From Epiperipatus broadwayi (Eukaryota; Onychophora; Udeonychophora; Euonychophora; Peripatidae), in assembly GCA_028023455.1 (NCBI GenBank), contig JAQFVV010000002.1, positions 34,170,706 through 34,234,705 of the forward strand: 64,000 nucleotides of DNA, given 5' to 3'. Position 1 is the first letter of the stretch. Each line of letters opens with the position of its first letter. Positions 44,678 to 56,138 of this stretch are shown one piece after another. A program made the translations under genes and the position numbers. The notes below the pieces were generated by a model. It had not been told where the DNA came from, did no database searches, and saw only the letters and a list, made by a program, of their open reading frames with translations.

Positions 44678-45171
44678 AAGAACTTGAAATCAAACTTTCA
44701 AGCTCCTTACACCTATCTAATTTATCTTATACAACTGATACACATGACCACATACATGTGAAAAAAATAAATGATGTCCAATAAACATATTTTGTGTTGA
44801 ACCATCACTTATCAGTTGGTCCAGATCACCATCTTCCTACATGTATATATGATCAGTGCTCAGTTTATATTAAGATAGCACTTATCAGTTAGTCCAGATC
44901 GTCATCCCCCACACATATATACAATCGGTGCTCAGTTTATATTAAGTTAGCAAATAAAAAAGATTTTCTATCTTAATATAAACTGAGCACCGATTGTATA
45001 TATATGTGGGGAGATGGTGATCTGGACCAACTGATAAGTGATGGTTCAACACAAAATATGTACATTGGGCATCATTTATCTTTTTCGCATATATCTGGTC
45101 ATATGTATAGGTTGTATAAAATAGATTGCATAGATGAAGGAAGCTTTAAGTTCGAGTTCAAGTCCTTTATA
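44335..45171. repeat. Family C pieces around a 70-bp (TA)n tract
   Basis: 44342-44400 has CATTTCATGCTGAACCAGCA and CATCAGTCGGCC. (TA)n fills about 44604-44674. A family C hairpin then runs from AAGAACTTGAAATCAAACTT through ACCATCACTTATCAGTTGGT to ACCAACTGATAAGTGATGGT and GAGTTCAAGTCCTTTATAA. Part of the left arm (CACTTATCAGTT...AGTCCAGATC) is duplicated at 44880-44945. Confidence 0.7.
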
Positions 45172-45470
45172 ATTACATTGTTTAGTACAGACTATATACA
45201 TATATTTAAATATTATATATATTGTAATCAAAAATATAATTAGAAGCTGCTTTTAATTGTTTTTTTTTATTATGGACTAAATAGAAACTTGACTGTTTGA
45301 TATGGTTGTAACTTTTTTTTGTTTGTTTCCATGGAAACAACAAATTGTCAAAAAAAAAAGACATTATATAGCAGTGTTTTATGAACTGTGGTGTATGATC
45401 CCCTAGGGAGTTTGATACTATTGCAAGGGGTCACATCACTTTTACCAACCACACAAACTCAAATCATTTT

Positions 45471-45571
45471 CCCCCATGTGTCATAGCATCAGCCGGGAAG
45501 TGAACCCACTAACCCAGAATAACTGCTTGTAAAGCAACTGTCGCTGACCTCTCGACCACCAATGCTTGACT
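45471..45571 (-). mobile_element. tRNA-derived SINE (family H) with perfect target duplication
   Basis: CATGTGTCATAGCATCAGCC, GGAAGTGAACCC and GACCTCTCGACCACCAATGC are family landmarks. ACTCAAATCATTTT is repeated exactly at 45457-45470 and 45572-45585. The A tail is nearly lost (CCCCC replaces it). Confidence 0.88.
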
Positions 45572-45684
45572 ACTCAAATCATTTTTTAAAGAAAATTGCT
45601 CATCAATGCTTAACAATTTTTTATGCCATTCCTACTACAAGATAAATATTTATACACAGTTTAGAATAAATAAGACATCTGAAT

Positions 45685-46020
45685 CGACTTATACAGAGTA
45701 TAACTTTTCTCTCTATGATATATGATTGATGATAATAAATCAAAGATAGCCACATTATCATGTTTTATGAGAAAGAGGATATTGAGATCAATAATAGATT
45801 ATCTTCCTCTCTTTTTCTTATCAATCTATAGTACTCTATGACATCTTTTGATTGTCAACAACCAAGACTAAAATATCTGGTTGTTGACAATCAAAAGATG
45901 ATCTTTAATTTATTTATTTTTCTCTTTCTGATTCCTTTTGGGTGAACTTTTTTTCCGTTTTCTGGCAGTATTCAGTTTAATTTTTGGTAATCTTTTCTGA
46001 GATATACTCTGTACATGGGT
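45685..46020. repeat. Fold-back element with a perfect 22-bp internal hairpin
   Basis: ATCTTTTGATTGTCAACAAC plus CA, and TGGTTGTTGACAATCAAAAG plus AT, face each other at about 45844-45899 across a 13-base loop. Outer words ACAGAGTATA (45694) and TATACTCTGTAC (46004) are also inverted, suggesting a 330-bp MITE. Confidence 0.5.
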
Positions 46021-46762
46021 AGGTAAAAAACAAAATACCATCTATAACCAAGTAGGCGAAACAGATATAGATTTTTAGCTACAGTGAAAGCAATTTATGT
46101 AGGGGATATCAATTCTGACGTAAAACCCTGGTCCCCTAAGTTGGGGAATAAGATATTGGGTCAACTGTTCTACACAAAAAAACCTGAATGTTGAATATAT
46201 GTATATATAAAATTGTAAAAAAATAATATCTTATGACAGTGATAACATATTTTACAAATAGTTATAATAAATCACAGGAGTACTTTCTGTTAATATTTTA
46301 ACTTTCTCAACTGAATATTATTTAAAATTCAAATTTAAGAGAAAAAACGTTAGCATGTCATATCCCAAAATTTGTGAAATTTTAACGTCTGTTTGTTAAA
46401 GATATCTCATTTTTATTTATAACAATATTCTCTATAATTTTTCTTTTATTATAGTTTCCCTCCTCATGAAAAATCTTAGTACTTTCTAGATTGAAATTAA
46501 AAGTAAGCTTTTGTGTTTTTCGTGATCAAACAAACAGGTGCCATTATTAAATCATTATAACTCTTACTTTTTATACACTTACATAACCACTGATGGTCTT
46601 TCAACCTTATCTCAAAACCACACTTCAATTCACCTATGTAATTAACCCCTGTACTGATGTAAGCAAGTCAAGGTGTTGTCTTGAAGAATAGTTAAAAGAA
46701 TATCAATTGTATATCAATGTATAAAAATAACAATAGTAATGATTTAATAATGTATGATTTCT
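46021..46762. other. Non-coding, nothing recognised
   Basis: AT-rich, nothing identified. Confidence 0.4.
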
Positions 46763-47060
46763 TTGAACTACTAAACATCACATGATCACCATTTCTTATG
46801 CTTGTTCGTAACTGTTATTAAAACAAGCAAAACTCTCCATACAGTAGTGCCATTCAATGCAAGCCAGAAAAATCAATGGATGCCACAGTGCTTGGGCATA
46901 AAATTCTTATTTAGTACCTATTCATCCAATATCCCCAGACTAGTTTCTGGCTTGTGGCCTTCATCAGTGAGAAGCCTTGGATCTTAGAGCACTGCACTTA
47001 GATCTTAGGGTATAATGCAACCCTCCAGCAACCACCTTTTATGTCTACTTAACTACAAAA
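46763..47060 (+). repeat. Family B copy
   Basis: It runs from CTAAACATCACATGATCACC, CTGTTATTAAAACAAGC and AAAACTCTCCATACAGTAGT to CCCCAGACTAGTTTCTGGCT and CAACCCTCCAGCAACCACCT. The right inverted arm is missing. Confidence 0.75.
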
Positions 47061-47221
47061 GTATGAGAATAATAATTGAAAACACAATAATATTTTCAAT
47101 CCAAGCTCATTAGCTTATATAGTTATATTGGTCGGAACTCAGTTCAGTACCCATATATTTTGGTGTCTTTGGTTCTTTAATAACCATAGCCACCACTATC
47201 CTATTAGGCAAGATTGGTATT

Positions 47222-47287
47222 AAACTACTAAACATCACATGATCACCATTTCTTATGCATGCTCATAACTGTTATTAAAACAGGCTC
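47222..47287 (+). repeat. Family B left end only
   Basis: CTAAACATCACATGATCACC to CTGTTATTAAAACAGGC is a second left terminus, in the same orientation as the copy at 46763. Confidence 0.7.
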
Positions 47288-47602
47288 ACAAAAAAAATGT
47301 GTACATTTACTTTCAATTTCTATCTGGAAAATATTAAGATTCTTAATGAGATGAGAAACCATAACAAAAGAAAAATTAAGAAGGCAGTTTTGATCAATAA
47401 AAATGAATATCTTCAATTAACAGACAATGTGCTAATGTTAAACTTCATAAATCTTGAGATATGGAATAATGCTGTTTATTTCTGTTAAATTTGAATTTAC
47501 ATAATTTATAATTGAAAAAGGTTAAGAAATGAACAGAAAGTACTGCTACAGTTTATTGTAGGTATTTATAAAATATACAAAATATATCCATTCTACATAA
47601 CA

Positions 47603-47830
47603 GCCATCTTTTTTTTAATTGGTTGATTTAACTTTTTTTTTAATTTCCTGCAAATTAAACAAAAGATTTTAACATTATAAAAATAAATATGAAAATAAAG
47701 GCTAACTTTTATTTTAATTGGTGGTTTCAACATTTTTTTTTAAAGATTTAATGTAAATTAAACAAAAGATTTTAATATTATAGAAATAAATGTGAGAATA
47801 AATGGCCATCTTTTTTTTAATTGGTTGCTG
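47603..47830. repeat. Tandem repeat of about 100 bp, 2.3 copies
   Basis: Units start at 47603, 47701 and 47805 with GCCATCTTTTTTTTAATTGG or variants, and each holds AATTAAACAAAAGATTTTAA. Confidence 0.75.
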
Positions 47831-48149
47831 TAAAAAAAATTTTTTTGTTTTGTGAAATTACTTGCTTTGAATAAAATATTTATAATCAAATTAAGCCTAT
47901 AAATTAATATTTACATTTTTAAATATACCTGTTATATTTGCTGTCAGAATTTTGAACAACTTTAATGACAGAATTAAAGTAAATCACATGATATCAAACT
48001 ATACGACTTCAATTCTATGCTAACCAAAACTAAATGTAAATGCAGTTCTATAGCATCTATCCCTTCCCCTCACTAAATATCACATTTTAAACAAATTTAT
48101 GTACTGTAATCACATTTTCTTTGAAATTAAAATTATTATACCTATTCAG

Positions 48150-48345
48150 TTCTGTTATTAAAACAGGCAAAATTCTCCATACAGTAGTGCCACTCAGTGC
48201 CAACCAGAGTAATCAATGGATGCCAGAAGGCTTGTGCATAAAATCCCTATCTAGTGCCTACTCATCCAATATCCCCAGACTAGTTTCTGGCTTATGGCCT
48301 TCATCAGTGAGGAGCTTTGGATCTGAGAAATAGTGATCATGTGAT
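48150..48345 (+). repeat. Family B copy
   Basis: CTGTTATTAAAACAGGCAAA, CTCCATACAGTAGTGCCACT, CCCCAGACTAGTTTCTGGCT and AGTGATCATGTGATGTTCAG are present. The second inverted arm is missing. Confidence 0.75.
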
Positions 48346-48863
48346 GTTCAGTTCTGTACTGTAGTTAAAAGCACTTGTACTAATTTTTTTCTGAGCATTT
48401 TTTATTAATGGTGGAATTTCTTCATATAAAATATGCTTCAAAATAAAACGGACTTATTATTCAATATAAAGGGTGGAATTACTTCTTTTGCATAGAATGC
48501 TTGTAATATAAATTACGTTTAGTTAGGTATAGTTATTTATTAAGTTGTTGAGTTTTTTCCAATGTTGTCAAATTCATCATTTTGGTACCTTGTTAAATCA
48601 ACTAATTAAAAAAAAGTAACTTATTAAAGTAACAAATTAAATAGCATTGTGGACAGTCTGTTCAGTCAGCAGACAAAATAGGGATTTCATATAAGAGATT
48701 ATCACTGTTATAATTCATTACTTCTATTACAATTTTATTACGATAATTATTTTATAATAAACATTTCATCTCATTTACATATATAAATATTAATGGATTA
48801 GGTGTGCCACAAATTGCTATTACATCCACTTATAATAAAATAAAAGCTAAACTTTATATTTTT
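48346..48863. other. Non-coding, nothing recognised
   Basis: AT-rich, nothing identified. Confidence 0.4.
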
Positions 48864-49235
48864 TAGTCCAGACTATGTAAGAGTATTAGCTAAACTACAT
48901 TACCAAAATAGGAAGCCATTTAAAGGTGAAGTATAAGAGAATGTGATATATAATTTAACATCTAGATACAAAGATGACATAGTAAAATTTCATGGAGATC
49001 TTCCTTGAACAATTGTTATAGGGAATAATATAGTGCAAGATGCCCTCTCTCCATATCATTATCATTATCAGGGCACATCATTTGTATTACCAAATCAAGT
49101 AATAAGATGATTTACTGATTCTATCAACCAATACAATGATCATCGATGGATAACATTTTTAATCAATCTATCATAGATTATGTTAGCCATGATTTATGTT
49201 GATGCCACTTTCAGTCCTAACCGACAAATACTTAA
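48864..49235 (+). pseudogene. Possible decayed coding fragment of unknown identity
   Basis: One frame reads coherently for about 120 codons with four stops: PDYVRVLAKLHYQNRKPFKG, ENVIYNLTSRYKDDIVKFHG, SPYHYHYQGTSFVLPNQVIR and YNDHRWITFLINLS. Two of the stops are TGA, as CGA decay would give. The composition is protein-like, unlike neighbouring frames. I do not recognise the family. It may be part of a transposon, or chance. Confidence 0.3.
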
Positions 49236-49257
49236 ACTTTTTTTATTTTATTTTTTC

Positions 49258-49342
49258 TCATATATATATATATATATATGTATAGTGTAACCTTTGGTCA
49301 TATATATATATATATATATGTATAGTGTAACCTTTGGTCATA
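49258..49342. repeat. Two tandem 40-bp units with (TA)n
   Basis: CATATATATATATATATATG followed by TATAGTGTAACCTTTGGT occurs twice in succession, starting at 49259 and 49299. Confidence 0.85.
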
Positions 49343-50532
49343 TAACTATCCAATATATATGCCCCACCACATTGAGGTGCCAAAGAACTGTAGCCTATAA
49401 CCTTCAGTCTTTCAAAACACCATCAAAAACAACAAGGGTGTATCCACACCCAAAGCAATAACAAAACAGGCAGGCACCATAATAACCATGAATTTTTTTA
49501 AAAGAAAATTAGACTTTTTATGGACAAAATATAACACAAACATAAACAATAAATTCTCAGGTACCTACTTAATCCAATCTCAGGTTTTTATTATATCTAA
49601 ATCTTTGGTTCTTATTTTATCCACATCTCAGGGTTTATTCTTATTTCATGCAATAAATAATGACTTTGCATAACACTTAAATATAATCAGGTGATGTATT
49701 GGCTTAGTTTCTTATACACAAGATGCTCTTTTCTTGTTTTAATTCATAAGCTTATATTTAATTTTTTTTACATAAATAATGAAGTAAAAATGGTAATTAT
49801 TTAAGTATGTGAACACTTGCAATAACTTTTGACCAGCAATAAAAATACTTTCCAAAATATTTAATTATCGCTTATAAATAATCATATCCATATAACTTGT
49901 GGGTAAATCTTATTGAAATATCTTAATGTATAATCTTGTACCAAGCAAAGTAAAATAACGCAATAAAGGGTACTTTTATGCTGCCTGCGACATCATTAAA
50001 TACACTTGTGACAAAAGATAAAACAACATAGAATATTTTATTTTAAATAATGCAGGTATAAATAAAGATAAATAAATTGAAGAAATAATTTTAATGTGAC
50101 CTTTGAAATGGACTCTTATATTCAACAATGTTTAATATAACTTCATTAAATTGGATTTTCTGGATACGTTAGTGTGGTGAAGACAACGAAAATTTAAACG
50201 TATTTAATGAATAAGAAAATATTTATTTATAAAGTGGCAGGAAATTAATAATACAATATAATAAATGAAAAGAATAAGCAGTAGAGAGAGTCGGACAAAT
50301 TACTGTTGATGTAAGCATTTACATACCCTAAATTAAAATATATATCTCGAGTTCTTGAAAAATAATGATAATTATATTTACGTTGCATTTAAGACGTTCT
50401 CACTTTTATTAGAAGATCAAACCAACTAGAAATTATGCACACAGAATAGCAAACATATGCCTTTACACAAGCCATTGATGATGATAATTAAATTAAAAGA
50501 AAAGCTATATTTGAAATCAGTACATAGATAAT
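49343..50532. other. Non-coding, nothing recognised
   Basis: AT-rich. The 61-residue ORF at 49488-49673 has no known features. Confidence 0.4.
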
Positions 50533-50765
50533 TAAAATAGGCAAAACTCTCCAGCCAGAGTAATCAATGAATACCAGAAGACTTGTGCATAAAATTCCTA
50601 TCTAATGCCTACTCGTCCAATATCCCCAGACTAGTTTCTAGCTTGTGGCTTTCGTCTGTGAGGAGTCTTGGATCTGAGAGCACTGCACTACTGTATGGAG
50701 AGTTTTGCCTGTTTTAATAACAGTTATGAGCAAGTATAAGAAATGGTGATCTGAAATGTTTAGTG
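50533..50765 (+). repeat. Family B copy with right outer end
   Basis: AGGCAAAACTCTCCAGCCAG, CTACTCGTCCAATATCCCCA, ACTACTGTATGGAGAGTTTT and GCCTGTTTTAATAACAGTTA are present. Part of the left arm is deleted. Confidence 0.75.
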
Positions 50766-51454
50766 TATAGATAATTCTTATAATACTGCAAACAGAATTA
50801 AATAATAGACAAAAATAAATTCATATAGGTTTTACCTGTTTATGCATATACAAATGAAATGATAAAACTCAATACTATCAATGAATTATATACTGAAAAT
50901 AACTTATAGAGCTGAATAATTTCATACATGTACATGCCTTAAATGTGCTTACATAAAAAATAACACTAATAAAGCTAAAGGGCAAATAGACTGTAATAAA
51001 TAAATTGACACCCGTTTATACAAGCTGGAAGTGCTGAAGAAGCCACAATCTCTACTCTGGAGGGCCTTAACAAAATTCAAGTAATGAAAATCATCAATAT
51101 AAATGGTGCAACTGATACCTGACAACAGGCAAAATATCAAAAAATGAATAAATAAGGCATGGATTATAAATAATAAATGGAAATTTAACCCTTACTTACA
51201 TATATACAAAAACACACATACCCTGACTAAAAAAATATGCACACCAGAATAATGTAATTGCAAGTTAATATCATAAAAAACAGGAATTAAAACTACATTC
51301 ATTCACACAGCAATTTCAAATAATACATTCATTCACACACAAAGCATAGAATAATTGTTTTCACCTTGTCTATATTAACATGCTTAAGAATATAATTTTC
51401 TTCTTCCTTTTCCTGTGTATTGATTTCTACTTTAACATATACCATTTACAACTT
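50766..51454. other. Non-coding, nothing recognised
   Basis: AT-rich, nothing identified. Confidence 0.4.
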
Positions 51455-52320
51455 TCTCAAACACTTTATCAATACTATTTATTTATATCCAAACTAACAG
51501 TTTCGACTGTCCTGCAGCCATCATCAAAGCTACAATATTCAAATATATAATTATATAATTAATACATTTTATACACATATCTATACACATAATTAAATAC
51601 ACAAAATAAAACATACATTTTAACCAGACCATTATAAATAATCATTTCCCATTTTATTACTTTATTCTTAAATAATTCTATTCACATTTATTTTATATCA
51701 CTTTTTTTTTTTAAATTATTATTTATTATAATTATAAAACTTTAACATTTAGTCTACTATTTAATACATATTATTGTCACTTTACATATATAATAAATCA
51801 ACTTCTAACCTTTCCTTATTTTTATTAAATATTTTATAATTAAAGAGGTTGGTAATTTTTGTAATGTAAAAAAGTAATTTGTAATGTGGGAAAAGTTAAT
51901 TAATAATTATAAAATATTTAATAAAAATAAGAAAAGGTTAGAAGTTGATTTATAATATAAGTAAAACTATAATAATATGTATTAAATAGTAGAATAAATG
52001 TTAAAGTTTTATATATATAATAAATATTTTTTTAAAAAAAAATTAAAATAAAGTGATATAAAATAAATTGATATAAAATAAATATTGATAGAATTATTTA
52101 AGAGTAAAGTAATAAAATGGGAAATGATTATTTATAATGGTCAGGTTAAAATGTATATTTTATTTGTGTATTTAATTATGTTTATGAATATGTGTATAAG
52201 TGTATTAATTATATAATTATATATTTGAATATTGTAGCTCTGATGATGACTGCAGGACAGTCGAAACTGTTAGTTTTGATATAAATAAAGAGTATTGATA
52301 AAGTGTTTAGAAAGTTGTAA
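51455..52320. repeat. Giant inverted repeat (about 400-bp arms), related to family F
   Basis: The left arm, from TTCTCAAACACTTTATCAAT through AACAGTTTCGACTGTCCTGC and AAATAATCATTTCCCATTTT to CTAACCTTTCCTTATTTTTA, is mirrored by AAAATAAGAAAAGGTTAGAA, AAATGGGAAATGATTATTTA, GACTGCAGGACAGTCGAAAC and ATTGATAAAGTGTTTAGAAA. The turn lies near 51850-51890. The ATGATGACTGCAGGACAGTC core is shared with family F at 8.4 and 29.1-29.5 kb. It has no ORF. Confidence 0.78.
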
Positions 52321-52437
52321 ATGGTATGACTTTAAGAATACTGAAATATAAATTCTGAGAACTTAAAATTCTCTTATTAGAATTCTTCTTACCTGGATAT
52401 TTGCTCATACCAATTTCTACTCTCAAACATATATTAC

Positions 52438-52665
52438 AAATGTTATATATAGAGCTCGCAAATAAGCTCTTAACAAGCTTTGCAGAATATCCCCAACCCT
52501 AGACCGGTTTCTGTCACTAGCTTCCTCAGTGAGGTGCTAGAATCTAATGCTTGAATATCCTAGCATCTCACTGAGGAAGCTAGTAGCAGAAACTGGTCTG
52601 GGGTTGGGGATATTCTGCAAAACTTGTTAAGAGCTTATTTTTGAGCTCTATATATAACATTCGTA
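52438..52665. repeat. Family E fold-back element, complete
   Basis: ATGTTATATATAGAGCTCGC to TTCCTCAGTGAGGTGCTAG is mirrored by CTAGCATCTCACTGAGGAAG to GAGCTCTATATATAACAT. Arms are about 100 bp, with a short loop containing AATCTAATGCTTGAATAT. Confidence 0.8.
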
Positions 52666-53387
52666 ATACAAGCTTTTTAAATTAGGTCATGTGACATATG
52701 ACTTGATATCTTTGTAATAATATATTATAAATACACCCAATGCAATGCAAAGTATAATAATAAATTAATAATACATAAGCAATAATTATAATACAATAAT
52801 AGTAATATCAATTTCTTAAAACACACTACACTTATATTATCCTGTTTTAATAACGCTTGAGAGTTTGTAACTCCGTTCTTTCAAATAAAACAAAAATAAC
52901 TCTCTAAACTTATGAGTCTGTCTATTCATCATAAAGATAGAATAAAATATTGTACAGTTTTATTAACACATAAGTAGCAAAAAAATAAATTAATAAGAGA
53001 AGGAGTTTCTTAAAATATTGTTCACATTTTTAATTTTTAAAATGAAGAGAAGAGCAGAACCGGCAAAATTGTAAATACACATGTAAGAGTCATGCTTCCA
53101 TAATAAATGTTTATAAAGTAGTTTTGGAAGGATACAAATTATTTCCCTTCTCCAGAATAATACACATCATTTAAATACAGGAATAACTGGAATACAGGAA
53201 TAACTGGATTTCATGATAGTATTTGATTTGTATTAGATGAAACACAATTATACGTCTTTTTTAAAGCAATGAAAAGATAAGCATAAATGGTATCTTTTAT
53301 CTTAAATAAATGATTATGTTTCATTTCCTTCTTTAGATTTAGGTTAACTGTAAAATAATTCATTATAGCATTTATTTTTAATAAGCA
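52666..53387. other. Non-coding, nothing recognised
   Basis: AT-rich. A direct duplication GGAATAACTGGAATACAGGA lies near 53180. Confidence 0.4.
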
Positions 53388-53745
53388 AGGCAAAACTCTC
53401 CATACAGTAGTGCCACCCTGTGCCAATCAGAGTAATCAATGGATGCCAAAAGGCTTGTGCATAAAATCCCTATCTAATGTCTACTCATACAATATCCCCA
53501 GGCTAGTTTCTGGCTTGTGGCCTTTATCAGTGAGGAGCCTTGAATCTGAGAGCAGCTCACTGATGAAGGCCACAGGCCAGAAACAAGTCTGGGGATATTG
53601 GATGAGTAGGCACTAGATAGGGATTTTATGCACAAACCTTCTGGCATCCATTGATTACTCTGGTTGGCACAGGGTGGCACTACTGCATGGAGAGTTTTGC
53701 CTTGTTTATTAACAATTATGTGTTAGTATAAGAGATAATGGTCAT
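53388..53745. repeat. Family B fold-back element with two long arms
   Basis: The left arm (GGCAAAACTCTCCATACAGT to CAGTGAGGAGCCTTGAATCT) and the right arm (CTCACTGATGAAGGCCACAG to TGCATGGAGAGTTTTGCC) are inverted copies of about 155 bp. Open frames on both strands (53410-53616 plus, 53474-53680 minus) encode nearly the same sequence because of this symmetry and are not genes. Confidence 0.8.
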
Positions 53746-53813
53746 GTGATATTTTTAATAAGTGAAGTTATAATAAGTTGAAAGAGTTTCTTATAATAAT
53801 AATATTTCAACAA

Positions 53814-54555
53814 TTAACCCTTCGACCGCTGATTATATATCATTGGCCACACGAGGTAAAAATCAAAGCTTTTAATTGGCCAATTCACAAACTGATGTGT
53901 CAATTAACAAAGTCAATTATCAAAATATTTCACCGTTTATTAATATATTTATTTTAGTTTCGTTTGTAAAAAGTATATTAATAATTTGTCAGATTATGAA
54001 AGTGAACGCAAGTTTGTTCAAAAATAAATTTTGATTTATAATTTAAAAAATTTTTGATTATGGCTGAAATGAAAAAAAACATCAATCACCAATTCCACGT
54101 TATGATTTCTACTTCCCACTTTGCAATAAATAAATAATTCTTGCTAAAATCTTAACTATTTTTGTAAAATAATATTTATTTTTAGCATATTTTATGAAAA
54201 TAATTTATATTTCATCAAAAATGCTCTAAAACATTCGTTTATCATTTTCAAAATAAAACAAAAACCGTACGTAACTCTTTACTTTTTGGCAGCCGTTTTC
54301 TTTGTTGACAAAATTTCAACAGCCAATAATATTCAAGAAAAGATGGTGAGAAGGCGGTGCTTTGGTTTTGTTTGACATATATGGTATTTTATTAATTTTT
54401 ACTAGTAAAATAATTCAAAAGAGGGAAGCATCTTACAGAACTTTTTTCCCTGTCAAAAATGATGTCTAAACCATATACGTAGTATAAAAACTAAGCGATT
54501 TACAGTGATGTCAAGTTTCTTCATTTTTAAACGAGTCCATCAGTCGAAAGATTAA
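53814..54555. mobile_element. TTAA-flanked piggyBac-like MITE
   Basis: The left end is TTAA then CCCTTCGACCGCTGAT. The right end is ATCAGTCGAAAG then ATTAA, an inverted, slightly diverged copy. A TTAA target and CCC(T)-start ends are hallmarks of piggyBac elements. The 742-bp interior has no transposase-like frame, so any mobility would have depended on a transposase supplied in trans, perhaps one like the pseudogene at 33-39 kb. Confidence 0.68.
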
Positions 54556-55074
54556 TGCTTTAAAACATTTTAAAAGTATCCCCAAATAAATAACTTCTCT
54601 TAAAGTAAGGTACTTAGTAGAGTAGAAAAGCAATAATATTAATCTTTGTAATTGGTTTATATAACTTTTAACACTTTAAAGAAAGAAATGTTAATAAATT
54701 GTTGTTTAATGAAAATAAAAGTCTAGAATTATCTAAAGGTTCATAGAAAGAGTAAAACAAACATATATATCTGTTCTCCAGCTTAATGGTCTATTGTAAT
54801 ATTTCCACATATTTATGAAACTTTGGAAATTCTTCTATAACAATAAAGCAAGTTGTACTTTTCAAGAAGGATATTGTTCACTGGTAGTAAGAGCATGCAT
54901 ATCAAAAGTAAATTTGCTTACAGGACTTAAAGTTTTAGCAACACATTATTAAAATAAAAATATAATACTTAATTAAAGTTAATCTTTTTAAACGAGAAGT
55001 TCACATAAAAATGAGTTGAAAAATAATAATTTTATTTTCCAGTTTTTCCTTTTTAAATGTGTGTGTGCTTGTCT
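54556..55074. other. Non-coding, nothing recognised
   Basis: AT-rich, nothing identified. Confidence 0.4.
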
Positions 55075-55185
55075 TGCGTTGTTAGCCGAGAGGTATCGCA
55101 GTGCCATGCAAGCAAGTAGTTGGTTGCAGACAGTTGTGGGTTCGCATCCCGGCCGATGCTATGACATATGGAAAAAAAAAAAAGC
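55075..55185 (+). mobile_element. tRNA-derived SINE (family H)
   Basis: The body reads GTTAGCCGAGAGGTATCGCA (A box), GGTTCGCATCC (B box) and GGCCGATGCTATGACATATG, then an A run to 55181. It is closest to the copy at 14559-14669. An exact target duplication is not obvious. A 79-residue ORF over it is accidental. Confidence 0.82.
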
Positions 55186-55895
55186 TATCAAAGTTTATAA
55201 TGTGGTCTTAATAAATCAACCAGCAATTAATATTGGGGTGAGGTTTTTAAATTAACTGTTACAGCTTTGACCTTTTATTAATCAGGTCATCTAAAAATAG
55301 ATTTAACCTTGAAACATCTGGGTATTAATTAAAACATAAAATATAATTAACATTATTTTAAATGACTAACTATAATTACTTATTTAAAACAAATACCTTT
55401 CACTTTTTATTTAAAAGTTCTGAAAGAACTATGATTAAAACCATTCTAATATTAAAGTACACTCAATAAATATATATGATTTTTAAAAATAATTAACTGC
55501 TAAAGATAATTTATTTTAAACTCTTTTTTTAAATGCGATGTGCTCATACGTTCACACACAGACATACCGGGAAGTGATTAAAATGGGGGGTGAACATTAT
55601 TACAGACTAATAATTAATATTTTAAAAGATAGCCAAAAACGTTCTCCATTGAAATTAACTCAAGATATAATCCACTTCAAACTATCTTTATTTAATTTTG
55701 ATCTGTAAACTTTAAATAGCTATTACTATATTACTTAATCTTTTAATAATGGTATTTGAATATATGTTAGCATACATTTTACTATAATTTAAAATGAATA
55801 AGTAAGATTTTATGCAGTTTAAAATAGTAATGTTTATTTAACAAAAGTAAATTTTTACTCTGTTTGACCAAATATAAGGTTACAATATATATATA
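55186..55895. other. Non-coding, nothing recognised
   Basis: AT-rich, ending in a (TA)n run at 55886-55895 that is the probable insertion site of the RTE element. Confidence 0.4.
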
Positions 55896-56138
55896 TTCCT
55901 AATGTCCACTCCATACATACTTGTCGTTGCAGCTGTTATTACTATGTGATTATTCATATAGTATACGAACATGGATGGGCTGCTTACCAACACGCATTAG
56001 CCAGCGTGGTAAGTTTATTGGCTTTTTACCTCTGAGTTTAAGATCGAGAAACACCATGGTCTTTCTTCTCAGTGCCTGATAAGGCAGAATGAATGTTTGT
56101 GTAAATGATAAATATTTTTCCAATACATATATACAATT

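Noticed and set aside
53410-53680. Two 68-residue ORFs starting MPPCANQSNQWMP on opposite strands, also similar to ORFs at 46802 and 48121
   Set aside because: They are translations of the arms of the palindromic family B repeat, not a conserved protein.
55075-55185. Functional tRNA gene
   Set aside because: Same reasoning: interspersed copies with A tails and target duplications show that this is a SINE.
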